Shown one piece after another: positions 1 through 8,787 of a stretch of DNA of 64,000 nt. The DNA is from Roseofilum reptotaenium CS-1145 (lineage in GTDB: Bacteria; Cyanobacteriota; Cyanobacteriia; Cyanobacteriales; Desertifilaceae), in assembly GCF_028330985.1 (NCBI RefSeq), contig NZ_JAQMUE010000021.1:36185-100184 (forward strand), in the 5' to 3' direction. A program made the translations under genes and the position numbers. Positions within the stretch are counted from its first letter, which is position 1, and the number at the start of each line of letters is the position of its first letter. The notes beneath the pieces were generated by a model, which saw nothing but the letters and a program-made list of their open reading frames with translations, was not told the DNA's origin and ran no database searches.

Positions 1-1622
1 ACTCCAAAATCTGGAGTATTCACCAACACCACTTTACCTCGATTCTGAATCGCTACTGTTGGGGGACGAGTCGCAAACACCGTCACCTGAGACCTATACT
101 GTTGACTGTACCATAAGGGAATCACCACCACGGCGATCGCCAAACTAATCCCCATTCCCAGTAGCATCTTCTTCCCCTTAATTCCGATCCTGTCCTTGAG
201 CCAAAACAACCCAAATACACCATACAGCACGAGCAACTGAACCACCGAAATTTTACCCACTGCCACCGAATTACCCGGTAGCTCAGTAAACCCCTCAATA
301 ATCGCCAGAAACGCGACTGTGGGATAATAGAGAACACTAGAGACCAAGCTCCCTAAAAATGGCCAAATCAAAGCAACACAAGCTGAAACCATTCCCCCCA
401 GTGTCAGAACTATGACTAAGAGTAGAGTGACCAAGTTAACTAAAGTTCCATAGGGAGGCAGTACGCCAAAATGATACAACTGTAGGGGAAACGTCCAGAG
501 AAATGCACTGATAGGAACGGCCAACCCAGAGGCGATCGCTGGTGGCATATAATCTAACATTTCCATCAACACGGGAACGGTCATAACTAACCCTAATGTC
601 GCCAAAAAACTTAACTGAAATCCTAAATCTTGAATCCACAATGGGTTAACCAAAAGCAAGAGTGTTCCCGTCAATAATAATGAACCTAAAATATTTACTC
701 GACGGTCTAACAACTTCCCTAAAACAACCCCAAACCCCATTAACGAAGCTCGCAACACCGAAGGTGCAAATCCCGTTAAAGCACTATAGAGAATTAGGAT
801 GGTCACACCCGCCCGAAACTGGATGCGCTTGGATAATTCTTGCGTTAACGTTAACACTAACCCCAATAGCAGAGACACATGAAACCCAGAGGCTGCCAAA
901 ACATGAGCAAGTCCCACCTGAATAAACTTATCCCGAATATCAAAGGGTAAATCTACAGCTCGACGACCCAGCACCATGGAACTGATGACTACACCTTGAG
1001 GTACATCTAACCCCTGCACTAGGGAACGTACAATTCGCTGACGCATCCACCACAAGCCCCAGGAAGCCTGATTAGACTCAAATTTGAGAGTTTCGGCACT
1101 CAGGCCAATAAACATCCCCTGACGAGCTAAATAGTGCCGGAAATTAAACCCTCCAGGGATACTTGCGGGTTGCGGTTCATACAGTCTTCCCCTCACTTCT
1201 ACTTGATAACCGGGATGTAATCCTGTGGCTTGCAATAAGGGAGCCGTAGTGTAAGCATTGATCTGAACCGGCTGGTCTTCAATTTGACTAATGTTAAGTT
1301 TAAACTGAATACGGTGCGATCGCGTCAACCGAGGTTCACTGAGTACCTTTCCCTGCACCATCACCGGTTGACCCATCCAAGCACTTAGGTCTATTCCTGG
1401 GGGTTGGGGAGTGCGAACATGAAAATAAAAACTGGCTAGAAATCCCACAATTCCCACCAGTAACCATATCCCAGACTTGGGCCCCATCCGCCAATATCGG
1501 GGAAGCGTCAATGCGGCGATCGCTCCCAACACCAGCATGGCATAATTTCCACCAGGAACCGGAACCAGCAGCAATCCCACAATATAAGCCAGACACAACA
1601 GTACACCGCTCGTCCTGGACAT
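1..1622 (-). CDS. comEC: ComEC/Rec2 DNA-uptake channel, partial (3' end outside window)
   Basis: Polytopic inner-membrane channel protein that passes single-stranded DNA into the cell during natural transformation. About 540 residues are visible from an ATG at 1622 (MSRTSGVLL); the frame stays open to the left edge. Seen in order: an N-terminal hydrophobic pair of segments, an OB-like soluble region, then the competence domain with the family signature HVLAASGFHVSLL and many membrane helices, ending in VAIQNRGKVVLVNTPDFG. That last stretch looks like the start of the C-terminal metallo-beta-lactamase-like domain. The family is usually 700-800 residues, so roughly the last third is missing only because the window ends. 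Divergent from xisH. Function follows from the family; nothing in the window shows that this strain is competent. Confidence 0.88.
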   Translation of the reverse strand, partial: MSRTSGVLLCLAYIVGLLLVPVPGGNYAMLVLGAIAALTLPRYWRMGPKSGIWLLVGIVGFLASFYFHVRTPQPPGIDLSAWMGQPVMVQGKVLSEPRLTRSHRIQFKLNISQIEDQPVQINAYTTAPLLQATGLHPGYQVEVRGRLYEPQPASIPGGFNFRHYLARQGMFIGLSAETLKFESNQASWGLWWMRQRIVRSLVQGLDVPQGVVISSMVLGRRAVDLPFDIRDKFIQVGLAHVLAASGFHVSLLLGLVLTLTQELSKRIQFRAGVTILILYSALTGFAPSVLRASLMGFGVVLGKLLDRRVNILGSLLLTGTLLLLVNPLWIQDLGFQLSFLATLGLVMTVPVLMEMLDYMPPAIASGLAVPISAFLWTFPLQLYHFGVLPPYGTLVNLVTLLLVIVLTLGGMVSACVALIWPFLGSLVSSVLYYPTVAFLAIIEGFTELPGNSVAVGKISVVQLLVLYGVFGLFWLKDRIGIKGKKMLLGMGISLAIAVVVIPLWYSQQYRSQVTVFATRPPTVAIQNRGKVVLVNTPDFG

Positions 1623-1764
1623 GACTAACCGTAAAGATAGAAACACATCAAAAACGGTTGAAGCCCAATAGACCCCAACGCCTACACTATATCTCAATTG
1701 AAGAGAATTGAAGGAAGGTATGAGTTATAATAAGGATTTATAGAGATTAAATTTTAAGTCTTTC

Positions 1765-2193
1765 ATGGCGGCAAAAGATTATTTTCACGATACGGTTAAA
1801 ATAGCCTTGGTTAAAGAAGAATGGGACATTACTCACGATCCTCTTTACTTAGATTTTGACAGTGCTCGTATTCAAATCGATCTTGCTGGAGAAAAGCTAA
1901 TTGCCGCAGAACGAGGTCTAGAAAAAATTGCTGTTGAGGTAAAAAGTTTTCTTGCCCCATCAACGATTTATGAATTTCATTTGGCCATTGGTCAATGTTT
2001 TAGCTATCGAGTAGCGTTAAGAAAACAAGAGCCAGAACGAACACTTTATCTAGCCATTCCGTTATTCACCTATCAAGAGTTTTTTTGTCGTCCTTTTGCT
2101 CAAACCACTCTTGAAGAAGCACAATTAGAAATTTTGGTTTTCGATCCGAATCAACAGGTAATTGTACAATGGAAAGAACAGAGAAAAAATTAG
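1765..2193 (+). CDS. xisH: XisH family protein (fdxN element excision controlling factor-like)
   Basis: 142-residue member of the cyanobacterial XisH family, named after a protein needed for excision of the fdxN element during heterocyst development. Most copies, like this one, lie far from any such element. The block KIAVEVKSF (about residues 54-62) preceded by acidic residues resembles a PD-(D/E)xK nuclease core, where E and K of ExK would be catalytic; that reading is an inference. The ATG at 1765 was chosen because it gives the full family length. The 3' end overlaps xisI by 25 bases, so the two are probably translationally coupled. The pair behaves genetically like a small mobile two-gene module. 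A toxin-antitoxin-like role is possible but unproven. Confidence 0.85.
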   Translation: MAAKDYFHDTVKIALVKEEWDITHDPLYLDFDSARIQIDLAGEKLIAAERGLEKIAVEVKSFLAPSTIYEFHLAIGQCFSYRVALRKQEPERTLYLAIPLFTYQEFFCRPFAQTTLEEAQLEILVFDPNQQVIVQWKEQRKN

Positions 2194-2516
2194 AGTATTA
2201 TCGCCAAAGTATTGAAAAAATACTCAATCATTATGGTTCGGCACAACCGGCTAATGGTGAGATTGAAGTGTATACATTTTTTGACCACCAGCAGGATCAT
2301 TACCAAGTTTTTCATGCAGGCTGGAATCGCCACATGCGTATTTTTGGCCCCCTGATTCATATTGATATTCTCAATCATAAAATATGGATTCAACATGATG
2401 GTACAGAAGTAGGAATTGCCAATGAGTTAGTTGACTTAGGGATACCGAAAGAAGAGATTGTTTTAGCTTATCATGCGCCATTTATGCGGCAATATGATGG
2501 GTTTGCTGTGAACTGA
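2169..2516 (+). CDS. xisI: XisI family protein
   Basis: 115-residue XisI-type protein, the constant partner of XisH. It begins inside the end of xisH (ATG at 2169, 25-base overlap). Family features seen: an N-terminal YRQSIEKIL helix, the central HYQVFHAGWN and GPLIHIDILNHKIWIQHDGTE blocks, and the ending LVDLGIPKEEIVLAYHAP. Biochemical function is unknown. In Anabaena the partner proteins are required for developmentally controlled excision of the fdxN element, but no fdxN element is seen here. It is followed directly by a dispersed repeat. Confidence 0.85.
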   Translation: MERTEKKLEYYRQSIEKILNHYGSAQPANGEIEVYTFFDHQQDHYQVFHAGWNRHMRIFGPLIHIDILNHKIWIQHDGTEVGIANELVDLGIPKEEIVLAYHAPFMRQYDGFAVN

Positions 2517-2533
2517 CTCCATTTCTGTCGATG

Positions 2534-2591
2534 CTATAGCATTTCTCTCTTCTATGAAGTACAGCTCGAAGCCTTAGAACTTAAGCTATAC
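2534..2591 (+). repeat. Dispersed repeat A, copy 1
   Basis: This 58-base stretch is nearly identical (4 differences by eye) to the reverse complement of 44920-44977. A degenerate third copy lies near 63623-63658. It starts CTATAGC and ends TAAGCTATAC, and sits between xisI and the heptad repeats before mrdA. Confidence 0.8.
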
Positions 2592-2596
2592 AAACT

Positions 2597-2618
2597 ATTG
2601 CCTATTGCCTATTCCCTC
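2597..2618. repeat. Heptad (STRR-type) repeat, TTGCCTA units
   Basis: Consecutive TTGCCTA / TTCCCTC units immediately downstream of the mrdA stop codon. This matches the short tandemly repeated repetitive sequences described from filamentous cyanobacteria. Similar runs occur at 17325-17370, 33582-33598, 40316-40335, 54254-54281 and 61806-61828. Confidence 0.75.
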
Positions 2619-4412
2619 TTACTGTGAATTACGCTTTTTCTTTAATTCAAAATAAGCTTGCATTACCTGACGTACTTTCGGCGCAGCAAACTTACCGCCA
2701 CCTCCTCCAGAGTTTTCCCCAAAGGCAACAATCACCACTTCTGGATTATCCAACGGAGCATATCCCCCGTACCAAGCATGGGATAAACGGGGGGGATCTT
2801 CAGCCGTTCCTGTTTTACCTGCATTAACCGGTAAAGAAAGACTATTCATTACCGTTCCCGTACCCGCATTAACCACTCGACGTAATCCCGTTTGCAAAAT
2901 TTCAACGGTAATCGGACTCAGGCCTAAAGACTCGCGCCAAATATGATCGTCTCCCTCTTGTTTCACCAAATGAGGTTTAACTAAATCCCCACCATTAGCC
3001 ACCACTGCAAACATCATAGCCACCTGCAGAGGAGAAGACAATAAAAACCCTTGGCCAATAGACATATTTACCGTATCCCCGACAAACCATTCGTACCCAA
3101 TATTTTCCCGCTTCCAAGCATCATCGGCGACTAAACCTGCCGCTTCTTCTCGGTGTAGTTCAATTCCAGTTTTGCGCCCAAATCCAAATCTTCGCGTCCA
3201 ATCAATCAAGATTTCTCCGCCAATTCCTTGGGCAATTTGATAGAAGAACGTATCACTACTCCAAGCCATAGCTCCAGTAAAATCTAAAGGCCCAAAACCA
3301 ACCCGGTTCCAGTCCCAAAACTTGATTCCTCCCACTTGAATATAGGGGTAAGTTCCCAAAACCGTGTGGGGAGAGTAGATCCCGGATTCAATGGCTGCTG
3401 CGGTGGTCACAATCTTGAACGTAGAAGCAGGGGGAAAGCCTTGCAGTGCCCGGTTGACAAAGGGATGGTCTTTTCCTTGTAGTTCTTTCCATTGTGCCTC
3501 ACTAATTCGCCCAGAGAAGATGTTGGGGTCAAATTTGGGATTACTGGCCATGGCTAAGACTTCGCCATTTTGGGGATTCATGGCCACAATCGCCCCTTTC
3601 GTATTCCCTAGAGCTGCTTCTGCTGCCATTTGCAGGTCTAAGTCCAGGGTCAAACGGATATCATCACCAGATTTAGCTGCTTTATGATCGAGAATGCGTA
3701 CCACTTGCCCTTTGCTGTCTACTTCTACCTCTCGACCTCCCCATCCCCCGCGTAGTTCTTTTTCTAGGGCCGCTTCAATCCCCATTTGTCCAATAATGTC
3801 ACCGAGACGATAGCCTTGATTTTCCTCTTTCTCTAAGTCTTCTTCGTTGACTTCTCCGGTATATCCTAAAACATGAGATGCGACCTCTTTATACGGATAT
3901 TCCCGCGCTGCTTCTACATCTACTTCTATCCCTTCTAACTCCCGGCTATATTCAGCCAGGGCAGTCACTTCTTCGGGAGTGAGTCCTCTGGCAATCCGTA
4001 GGAGGTAGGGAGAGGTATATTCTGCTTGATCCAGACGGCTTTGGATTTCTGATTCAGGAATGTTGAGGATTTCTGAGAGTCGTTGGAGGGTGGTGGGCCA
4101 TTCAGTTTTACGACTAGCCAGGGGCCAAAGATAGACGGAGTGAGAAAGACTACTACCGGCAAGAATTTTGCCATGGCGATCTAGAATCTTACCGCGTCCG
4201 GGATGTTTGGGAATCACCCGAATGCGGTTATTTTTAGCTTCTTGTTCGTAGGTTGTCCCTTGAAGCAGTTGCAGATGTACTAACCGAGTCCCAATCCCTC
4301 CAACCAAGCCCAGAGTAATCAACAGTAGGAGGATTAACCCTTGGTAGTTACGCCCAATGGTACGCTCTGTAGTGTGGGTCGTGGGAATAGGACGGGACTT
4401 GGTTAAGAGCAT
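2619..4412 (-). CDS. mrdA: Penicillin-binding protein 2 (peptidoglycan D,D-transpeptidase)
   Basis: 597-residue class B PBP that cross-links peptidoglycan for cell elongation; anchored in the inner membrane with its body in the periplasm. One N-terminal membrane helix (about 24-42) is followed by the dimerization domain (about 60-230) and then the transpeptidase domain. The three active-site motifs are present: S-T-F-K at 330-333 (nucleophile S330), S-S-D at 385-387 and K-T-G at 533-535. Length is normal for the family and the start lies just before the cytoplasmic tail. It is divergent from ffh across a 271-base spacer. The stop codon is followed immediately by heptad repeats. Confidence 0.95.
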   Translation of the reverse strand: MLLTKSRPIPTTHTTERTIGRNYQGLILLLLITLGLVGGIGTRLVHLQLLQGTTYEQEAKNNRIRVIPKHPGRGKILDRHGKILAGSSLSHSVYLWPLASRKTEWPTTLQRLSEILNIPESEIQSRLDQAEYTSPYLLRIARGLTPEEVTALAEYSRELEGIEVDVEAAREYPYKEVASHVLGYTGEVNEEDLEKEENQGYRLGDIIGQMGIEAALEKELRGGWGGREVEVDSKGQVVRILDHKAAKSGDDIRLTLDLDLQMAAEAALGNTKGAIVAMNPQNGEVLAMASNPKFDPNIFSGRISEAQWKELQGKDHPFVNRALQGFPPASTFKIVTTAAAIESGIYSPHTVLGTYPYIQVGGIKFWDWNRVGFGPLDFTGAMAWSSDTFFYQIAQGIGGEILIDWTRRFGFGRKTGIELHREEAAGLVADDAWKRENIGYEWFVGDTVNMSIGQGFLLSSPLQVAMMFAVVANGGDLVKPHLVKQEGDDHIWRESLGLSPITVEILQTGLRRVVNAGTGTVMNSLSLPVNAGKTGTAEDPPRLSHAWYGGYAPLDNPEVVIVAFGENSGGGGGKFAAPKVRQVMQAYFELKKKRNSQ

Positions 4413-4512
4413 ATAGTTTGATCTAAGGTGACGGGGTTAAGATACGAAGCACCAAAATTGTAGAGCAATTTTACTGAAATTCAAAGATTTTTTACAGTTG
4501 TCTAAGTTTAGA

Positions 4513-4605
4513 TTGACAAATCATAAAGAAAATAGTATGAAAATCGCCTTTGATTCGGTTAAATGTTGCACTCGATTGCGAGCCAACCAAACCCTCCGCT
4601 AAAAT
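4513..4605 (+). promoter_or_regulatory. Candidate promoters of ffh
   Basis: Two sigma-70-type matches are visible. TTGACA at 4513-4518 with TATGAA at 4536-4541 has a 17-base spacer. TTGCGA at 4576-4581 with TAAAAT at 4600-4605 has an 18-base spacer. Either would read into ffh at 4684. Position and spacing are the only evidence. Confidence 0.4.
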
Positions 4606-4683
4606 GCTCTCAGGTCAGCTATGGCCGCATTGCGTTTCCATCGCGCCTACAATACTTAACCTGAGTCAATAGATTATTAGTCT

Positions 4684-6111
4684 ATGTTTGATGCCCTTGC
4701 CGATCGCCTAGAGTCTGCCTGGAAAAGCCTCCGGGGACAAGATAAAATTAGTCAGAGCAACATTAAAGAAGCCCTGCGGGAAGTCCGTCGCGCCTTATTG
4801 GAAGCGGATGTAAATCTGCAAGTGGTGAAGAATTTTATTGCTGAGGTCGAATCAAGGGCCCAAGGGGCGGAAGTGGTGAGCGGGGTGCGCCCGGATCAGC
4901 AGTTTATCAAGATTGTTCATGATGAGCTTGTGGCAGTGATGGGGGGAGAGAATGCACCCCTAGCCCAGGTGGAAAAGGCTCCGACGGTGGTACTGATGGC
5001 GGGGTTGCAAGGAACAGGGAAAACGACGGCTTCGGCAAAGTTGGCGCTGTATTTGCGCAAACAAGAGCGCTCTTGTCAGTTGGTAGCCACAGATGTGTAT
5101 CGTCCGGCGGCGATCGATCAGTTGATTACCCTGGGAAAACAAATTGATGTGCCGGTGTTTGAGCTGGGGTCGGATGCGAATCCGGTGGAGATTGCCCGGC
5201 AAGGGGTGGAGAAAGCGAAGGCTGAGGGGATTGACACCGTTATTATTGATACGGCGGGTCGGCTGCAAATTGATGCCGATATGATGGCCGAATTGGCAGA
5301 CATTAAGGCCGCTGTCAACCCCCATGAGACGCTGTTGGTGGTGGATGCGATGATGGGTCAGGAGGCAGCAAATCTGACTCATACGTTCCATGAACAGATT
5401 GGCATCACGGGGGCTATCCTGACGAAAATGGATGGGGATAGTCGCGGGGGTGCAGCGCTCTCGGTGCGGCGTATTTCCGGGCAACCGATTAAATTTATTG
5501 GGGTTGGGGAGAAGGTCGAGGCTCTACAACCGTTTTATCCAGATCGGATGGCTTCTCGGATTTTGGGCATGGGCGATGTGCTGACCCTGGTGGAGAAGGC
5601 CCAGGAAGAGGTGGATTTAGCCGATGCAGCCAAGATGCAGGAAAAGATCCTTTCGGCCCAGTTTGATTTTACCGATTTCCTCAAGCAGACGCGGCTGATG
5701 AAAAGTATGGGGTCTCTGGGGGGTCTGATGAAGATGATTCCAGGGATGGGTAAGTTGAATGCGGATCAGTTGGAACAGGGTGAGGTGCAGTTGAAGCGAT
5801 CGGAGGCGATGATTGGTTCAATGACAACGGAGGAACGTAAGAATCCCGATTTGTTGTCGAGTTCTCCGAGTCGTCGGTGGCGGATTGCGAAAGGGTCTGG
5901 CCATTCGGAAAAAGATGTGAGTAAGCTGGTGAGTGATTTCCAAAAGATGCGATCGATGATGCAACAGATGGGGCAAGGCCAGTTTCCGGGGTTACCCGCA
6001 GGATTCCCTGGAGGCGGGGGCGGCCGGCCTCCTGCTCCTGGTTGGCAAGGCTATGGTGGAGCGCCCAAGAAGAAGAAGAAAAAGAAGAAGAAGGGATTTG
6101 GACAGTTGTAG
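4684..6111 (+). CDS. ffh: Signal recognition particle protein Ffh (SRP54)
   Basis: 475-residue GTPase that binds signal sequences of nascent membrane and thylakoid proteins and, with SRP RNA and FtsY, delivers ribosomes to the membrane. The N domain (1-90) is followed by the G domain with GLQGTGKTT at 107-115, DTAGR at 189-193 and TKMDGD at 247-252. The methionine-rich M domain runs from about 300 to 440, including the conserved SPSRRWRIAKGSG signature. The C-terminus is a glycine/proline-rich linker then nine consecutive lysines and GFGQL; basic Ffh tails are common but this one is long. It is the first gene of an ffh-rpsP-khpA-phoH run in one direction. Confidence 0.97.
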   Translation: MFDALADRLESAWKSLRGQDKISQSNIKEALREVRRALLEADVNLQVVKNFIAEVESRAQGAEVVSGVRPDQQFIKIVHDELVAVMGGENAPLAQVEKAPTVVLMAGLQGTGKTTASAKLALYLRKQERSCQLVATDVYRPAAIDQLITLGKQIDVPVFELGSDANPVEIARQGVEKAKAEGIDTVIIDTAGRLQIDADMMAELADIKAAVNPHETLLVVDAMMGQEAANLTHTFHEQIGITGAILTKMDGDSRGGAALSVRRISGQPIKFIGVGEKVEALQPFYPDRMASRILGMGDVLTLVEKAQEEVDLADAAKMQEKILSAQFDFTDFLKQTRLMKSMGSLGGLMKMIPGMGKLNADQLEQGEVQLKRSEAMIGSMTTEERKNPDLLSSSPSRRWRIAKGSGHSEKDVSKLVSDFQKMRSMMQQMGQGQFPGLPAGFPGGGGGRPPAPGWQGYGGAPKKKKKKKKKGFGQL

Positions 6112-6155
6112 TAGCTTGGCCAGCTTAAAAAGGTGAACATGAGATGAGGGGGATG

Positions 6156-6174
6156 AACCACAGAGACACGGAGG
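6156..6174 (+). repeat. Short dispersed repeat of the CCACAGAGACACGGAG type
   Basis: The ffh-rpsP spacer contains AACCACAGAGACACGGAGG. I recall similar purine-rich motifs as dispersed repeats between genes in many cyanobacterial genomes. Only one copy is in this window, so the repeat status is recalled rather than shown. Confidence 0.3.
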
Positions 6175-6285
6175 TACGGAGAGGATTTGTATTCTGAATT
6201 GTTAATTATGGGTGTAGCGGTGAAAAAATGGTAAGATTAGGAGTTTAGTGTCTAAAATCGAAAAGCATACTGCTGAAGGAAAGCG

Positions 6286-6549
6286 ATGATCAAGTTACGA
6301 TTGAAACGATTTGGCAAAAAACGGGAAGTGAGCTATCGGATTGTGGCGATGCCCAGTACGACTCGTCGGGAAGCTCGTCCTTTGGAAGAGTTGGGATTTT
6401 ATAATCCAAGAACGGATGAGACTCGCCTTGATGTGCCGGGAATTGTACGGCGCTTAAAACAAGGCGCTCAACCGACTGATACTGTGCGTAACATCCTTGA
6501 AAAAGCGAATGTCTTTGAACAACTCAAAGCAACAACCCCCGAAAACTAA
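6286..6549 (+). CDS. rpsP: 30S ribosomal protein S16
   Basis: 87-residue S16, a small-subunit protein that helps fold 16S rRNA. It begins with the standard [20 protein letters not shown] block and contains [12 protein letters not shown]. Its length is normal for cyanobacteria. It lies between ffh and khpA; that order (SRP54, S16, KH-domain protein, PhoH) recurs in cyanobacterial genomes, so co-transcription is likely. The stop TAA at 6547-6549 comes just before the probable GTG start of khpA. Confidence 0.97.
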   Translation: MIKLRLKRFGKKREVSYRIVAMPSTTRREARPLEELGFYNPRTDETRLDVPGIVRRLKQGAQPTDTVRNILEKANVFEQLKATTPEN

Positions 6550-6955
6550 TGAGGTGACCCCACAATCGACTTTACCAACGCCAGATTATTTGGAGTTGGT
6601 GCGGATGCTGATTCATCCGTTTCTAGAGTTTCCAGAGGAGTTGAAGCTCGATTGTGAGAGGTCTACGAGTAAACCTCTGGTCTGGATACGAGTGGCGTTT
6701 TCGCCGAAGGATAAGGCGAAGGTCTATGGCCGAGGTGGCCGCAATATAGAAGCGATCCGAACGGTGCTGTCTACGGCAGCTCAAGCGGCTGGACAGTCGG
6801 CTTATTTGGATGTGTATGGTGGGTTCCATGTGTCTGACGATCGCCATGAACGCCATGGGACTCATGAAGAGGTTCGAGTTCGAGAGAGTCGAGATAAACC
6901 ACGAAGGAGATCGCGACCTGAACCGCGTCGAGTTCAAGGGCCTTATCGCCAATGA
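6497..6955 (+). CDS. khpA: KhpA/YlqC-like KH-domain RNA-binding protein
   Basis: Small single-KH RNA-binding protein. Homologues bind many RNAs with KhpB (Jag) and influence cell division and ribosome function. The KH core is clear: LVWIRVAF, then the GxxG loop in [13 protein letters not shown], then TVLSTAA and a closing YLDVYG strand. The tail (about 60 residues) is arginine/glutamate-rich and probably disordered. The frame opens at ATG 6497 inside rpsP. The GTG at 6554, five bases after the rpsP stop, is a better start because the residues before it are simply the rpsP 3' end in another frame. That start would give about 133 residues. Confidence 0.85.
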   Translation: MKKRMSLNNSKQQPPKTNEVTPQSTLPTPDYLELVRMLIHPFLEFPEELKLDCERSTSKPLVWIRVAFSPKDKAKVYGRGGRNIEAIRTVLSTAAQAAGQSAYLDVYGGFHVSDDRHERHGTHEEVRVRESRDKPRRRSRPEPRRVQGPYRQ

Positions 6956-6998
6956 GAACTAGACGACTTCCTAGGGGTTGCTCCAATTGTGGTGAATT

Positions 6999-7961
6999 AT
7001 GAGCAATGAACCAGTAATCATTGAACTGCCCAGTCCCGATAGTGCGATCGCATTATCGGGAGTCCAGGGCGAAAATCTGAAAATCCTCAGTAGACAAACG
7101 GGAGCAACTGTGGTGCTGAGGGGGCAGGAGTTGCTGATTTCGGGTACAGCGAAGCAAGTAGAGTTGTGTTCGGCTTTGGTGCGATCGCTCGAAGAGTTCT
7201 GGGGTAAAGGCAAGTTGCTCTCTGGTGTCGATGTCCTCACGGCCCGTCATGCTCTGGATACGGGGCGAGAGGATGAACATCAGGATTTGAAGAAAAATGT
7301 CCTCGCTCGTACCCGTCGTGGCGAGGAGATTCGGGCGAAAACCTTTGCCCAGAAGCGTTATGTGGAGTCAGTTCGGACTGAGGATCTGACGTTTTGTATT
7401 GGCCCGGCCGGAACGGGAAAAACTTATTTGGCGGCAGTTCTGGCGGTTAGAGCGCTACTGGATAACCAGTATGAGCGGTTGATTCTAACTCGTCCAGCAG
7501 TAGAAGCGGGGGAAAAGTTGGGGTTTTTACCTGGAGATCTCCAACAGAAGGTCAACCCGTTTCTACGCCCGCTTTATGATGCCCTCTATGAGTTTATCGA
7601 GCCGGAGAAAATTGCCAGTTTGATGGAGCGAGGGGTGATTGAAGTGGCTCCATTGGCGTATATGCGGGGTCGGAGTTTGAATAATTCGTTTATTATTGTC
7701 GATGAGGCTCAGAATACGACTCCGGCGCAGATGAAAATGGTGTTAACGCGGTTGGGGTTTCGATCGCGGATGGTGGTGACGGGGGATGTAACGCAAACCG
7801 ATTTACCAGGGAATCAGCGATCGGGGTTGGCGGTGGCAGAAGATATTTTAAGGAATGTGGACGGAGTGGGATTTTGTAAATTGACCCAAGCGGATGTGGT
7901 GCGTCATCCTTTGGTACAAAGGATTGTCACGGCTTATGAGCGCTATGAAAAGGCTCTTTAA
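6999..7961 (+). CDS. phoH: PhoH-like ATPase
   Basis: 320-residue cytoplasmic P-loop ATPase of the PhoH/YbeZ family, related to the helicase core of RecD-type proteins and linked to RNA metabolism and ribosome maturation. An N-terminal KH-like region (about 10-70) precedes the ATPase domain, which has GPAGTGKT at 135-142 and the Walker B VDEAQN at 234-239. A conserved TGDVTQTDL (sensor) follows. It is the last of the ffh-rpsP-khpA-phoH run, and its 3' end overlaps the start of the next gene. The name derives from phosphate regulation in E. coli, but no Pho box was recognised here. Confidence 0.93.
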   Translation: MSNEPVIIELPSPDSAIALSGVQGENLKILSRQTGATVVLRGQELLISGTAKQVELCSALVRSLEEFWGKGKLLSGVDVLTARHALDTGREDEHQDLKKNVLARTRRGEEIRAKTFAQKRYVESVRTEDLTFCIGPAGTGKTYLAAVLAVRALLDNQYERLILTRPAVEAGEKLGFLPGDLQQKVNPFLRPLYDALYEFIEPEKIASLMERGVIEVAPLAYMRGRSLNNSFIIVDEAQNTTPAQMKMVLTRLGFRSRMVVTGDVTQTDLPGNQRSGLAVAEDILRNVDGVGFCKLTQADVVRHPLVQRIVTAYERYEKAL

Positions 7962-8745
7962 GGGGATAGCGATCGCCGTTTTAACCATGATGGTATGGGC
8001 GATCGCCTGTCCAGTTTGGGCAGGGCCTTTAGGCGATCGCCTGCAACAGTTTCCCCATTGGGACAGCAAACCCCCTGTAATGGCAGCCACAGGCGATTTG
8101 GTTTATCCTGACTGGATGGAAGGCACTTGGGAAGTGACCAGTACCTTAGAAGACATGGTTGCCCCGTTAGCCCCCGATTTAGTCACCCCTGGTTTTGAAG
8201 GAAATCGGCAATATTTGCATCAACCCATCGAGTTTGAGGTGCGGTTTCAACCCGCGAGTGAATGGGTATTGCCGTTTCAGGGAGATTCGGGTTGGTCGTG
8301 GGGGAAAACGCTAAATCAGATTCTCAACCCTATTGTGGCGGATCGGGAATTTAATGGCTCCCATATTGCTAGTGCTTATTTAGGTGACGGGGGGTTGCGA
8401 TCGGTTAAGGTCGATCCTGACGATCCCAATCGGCAAATTATTCGCTTTGCTTCCGATCGCCAATTAATCTCTCTGGTCACTGGACGAGCGACAGAAGCCC
8501 CCAATGAAAACGACTTTATCAGTACAGAAGTGGCTCAACAAGTATTTCGTAGCCAGGGACAGATTTACTTAAACGAAGTTGAAACCACCACAGCTTATCA
8601 TCGATTGAGTGAAACAGGTGAGGTTGAAGCCGAGCAAGTTACCGCCATTTATCTCTCACCCCAAGACCCCAACTATTTCCGCGCCTTCTCCACCCCAGTG
8701 GCGTTATACCGTTATCAGTTACTGTTATCGCTTATCGATCAATAG
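7936..8745 (+). CDS. Secreted/lumenal conserved protein (DUF6816-like)
   Basis: About 269 residues from ATG 7936; ATG 7945 (MKRLFKGIAIAV) is equally possible. The N-terminus is a clear signal peptide: basic MKR, then a hydrophobic stretch, then a PVWAG cleavage site, which fits export to the thylakoid lumen or periplasm. The mature part starts with the blocks FPHWDSKP and YPDWMEGTWEV, which I recall from cyanobacterial and plastid lumenal proteins grouped as DUF6816; this was not checked. Predicted beta-rich, with no cysteines in the mature part and no catalytic motif recognised. The start overlaps the end of phoH, so it may be transcribed with it. It converges on the PIN-TRAM gene. Confidence 0.68.
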   Translation: MSAMKRLFKGIAIAVLTMMVWAIACPVWAGPLGDRLQQFPHWDSKPPVMAATGDLVYPDWMEGTWEVTSTLEDMVAPLAPDLVTPGFEGNRQYLHQPIEFEVRFQPASEWVLPFQGDSGWSWGKTLNQILNPIVADREFNGSHIASAYLGDGGLRSVKVDPDDPNRQIIRFASDRQLISLVTGRATEAPNENDFISTEVAQQVFRSQGQIYLNEVETTTAYHRLSETGEVEAEQVTAIYLSPQDPNYFRAFSTPVALYRYQLLLSLIDQ

Positions 8746-8787
8746 AGTTCGCTGTGTAATGATCGAAATGGAATTTTCCTCCTAATT

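Noticed and set aside
4960..5484. 174-codon open frame antisense to ffh
   Set aside because: Lies inside the conserved G domain of ffh on the other strand, and its residues resemble no protein family.
5830..5930. Suspected frameshift in the M domain of ffh
   Set aside because: The signature SPSRRWRIAKGSG and the following helices are in one frame and match the usual order.
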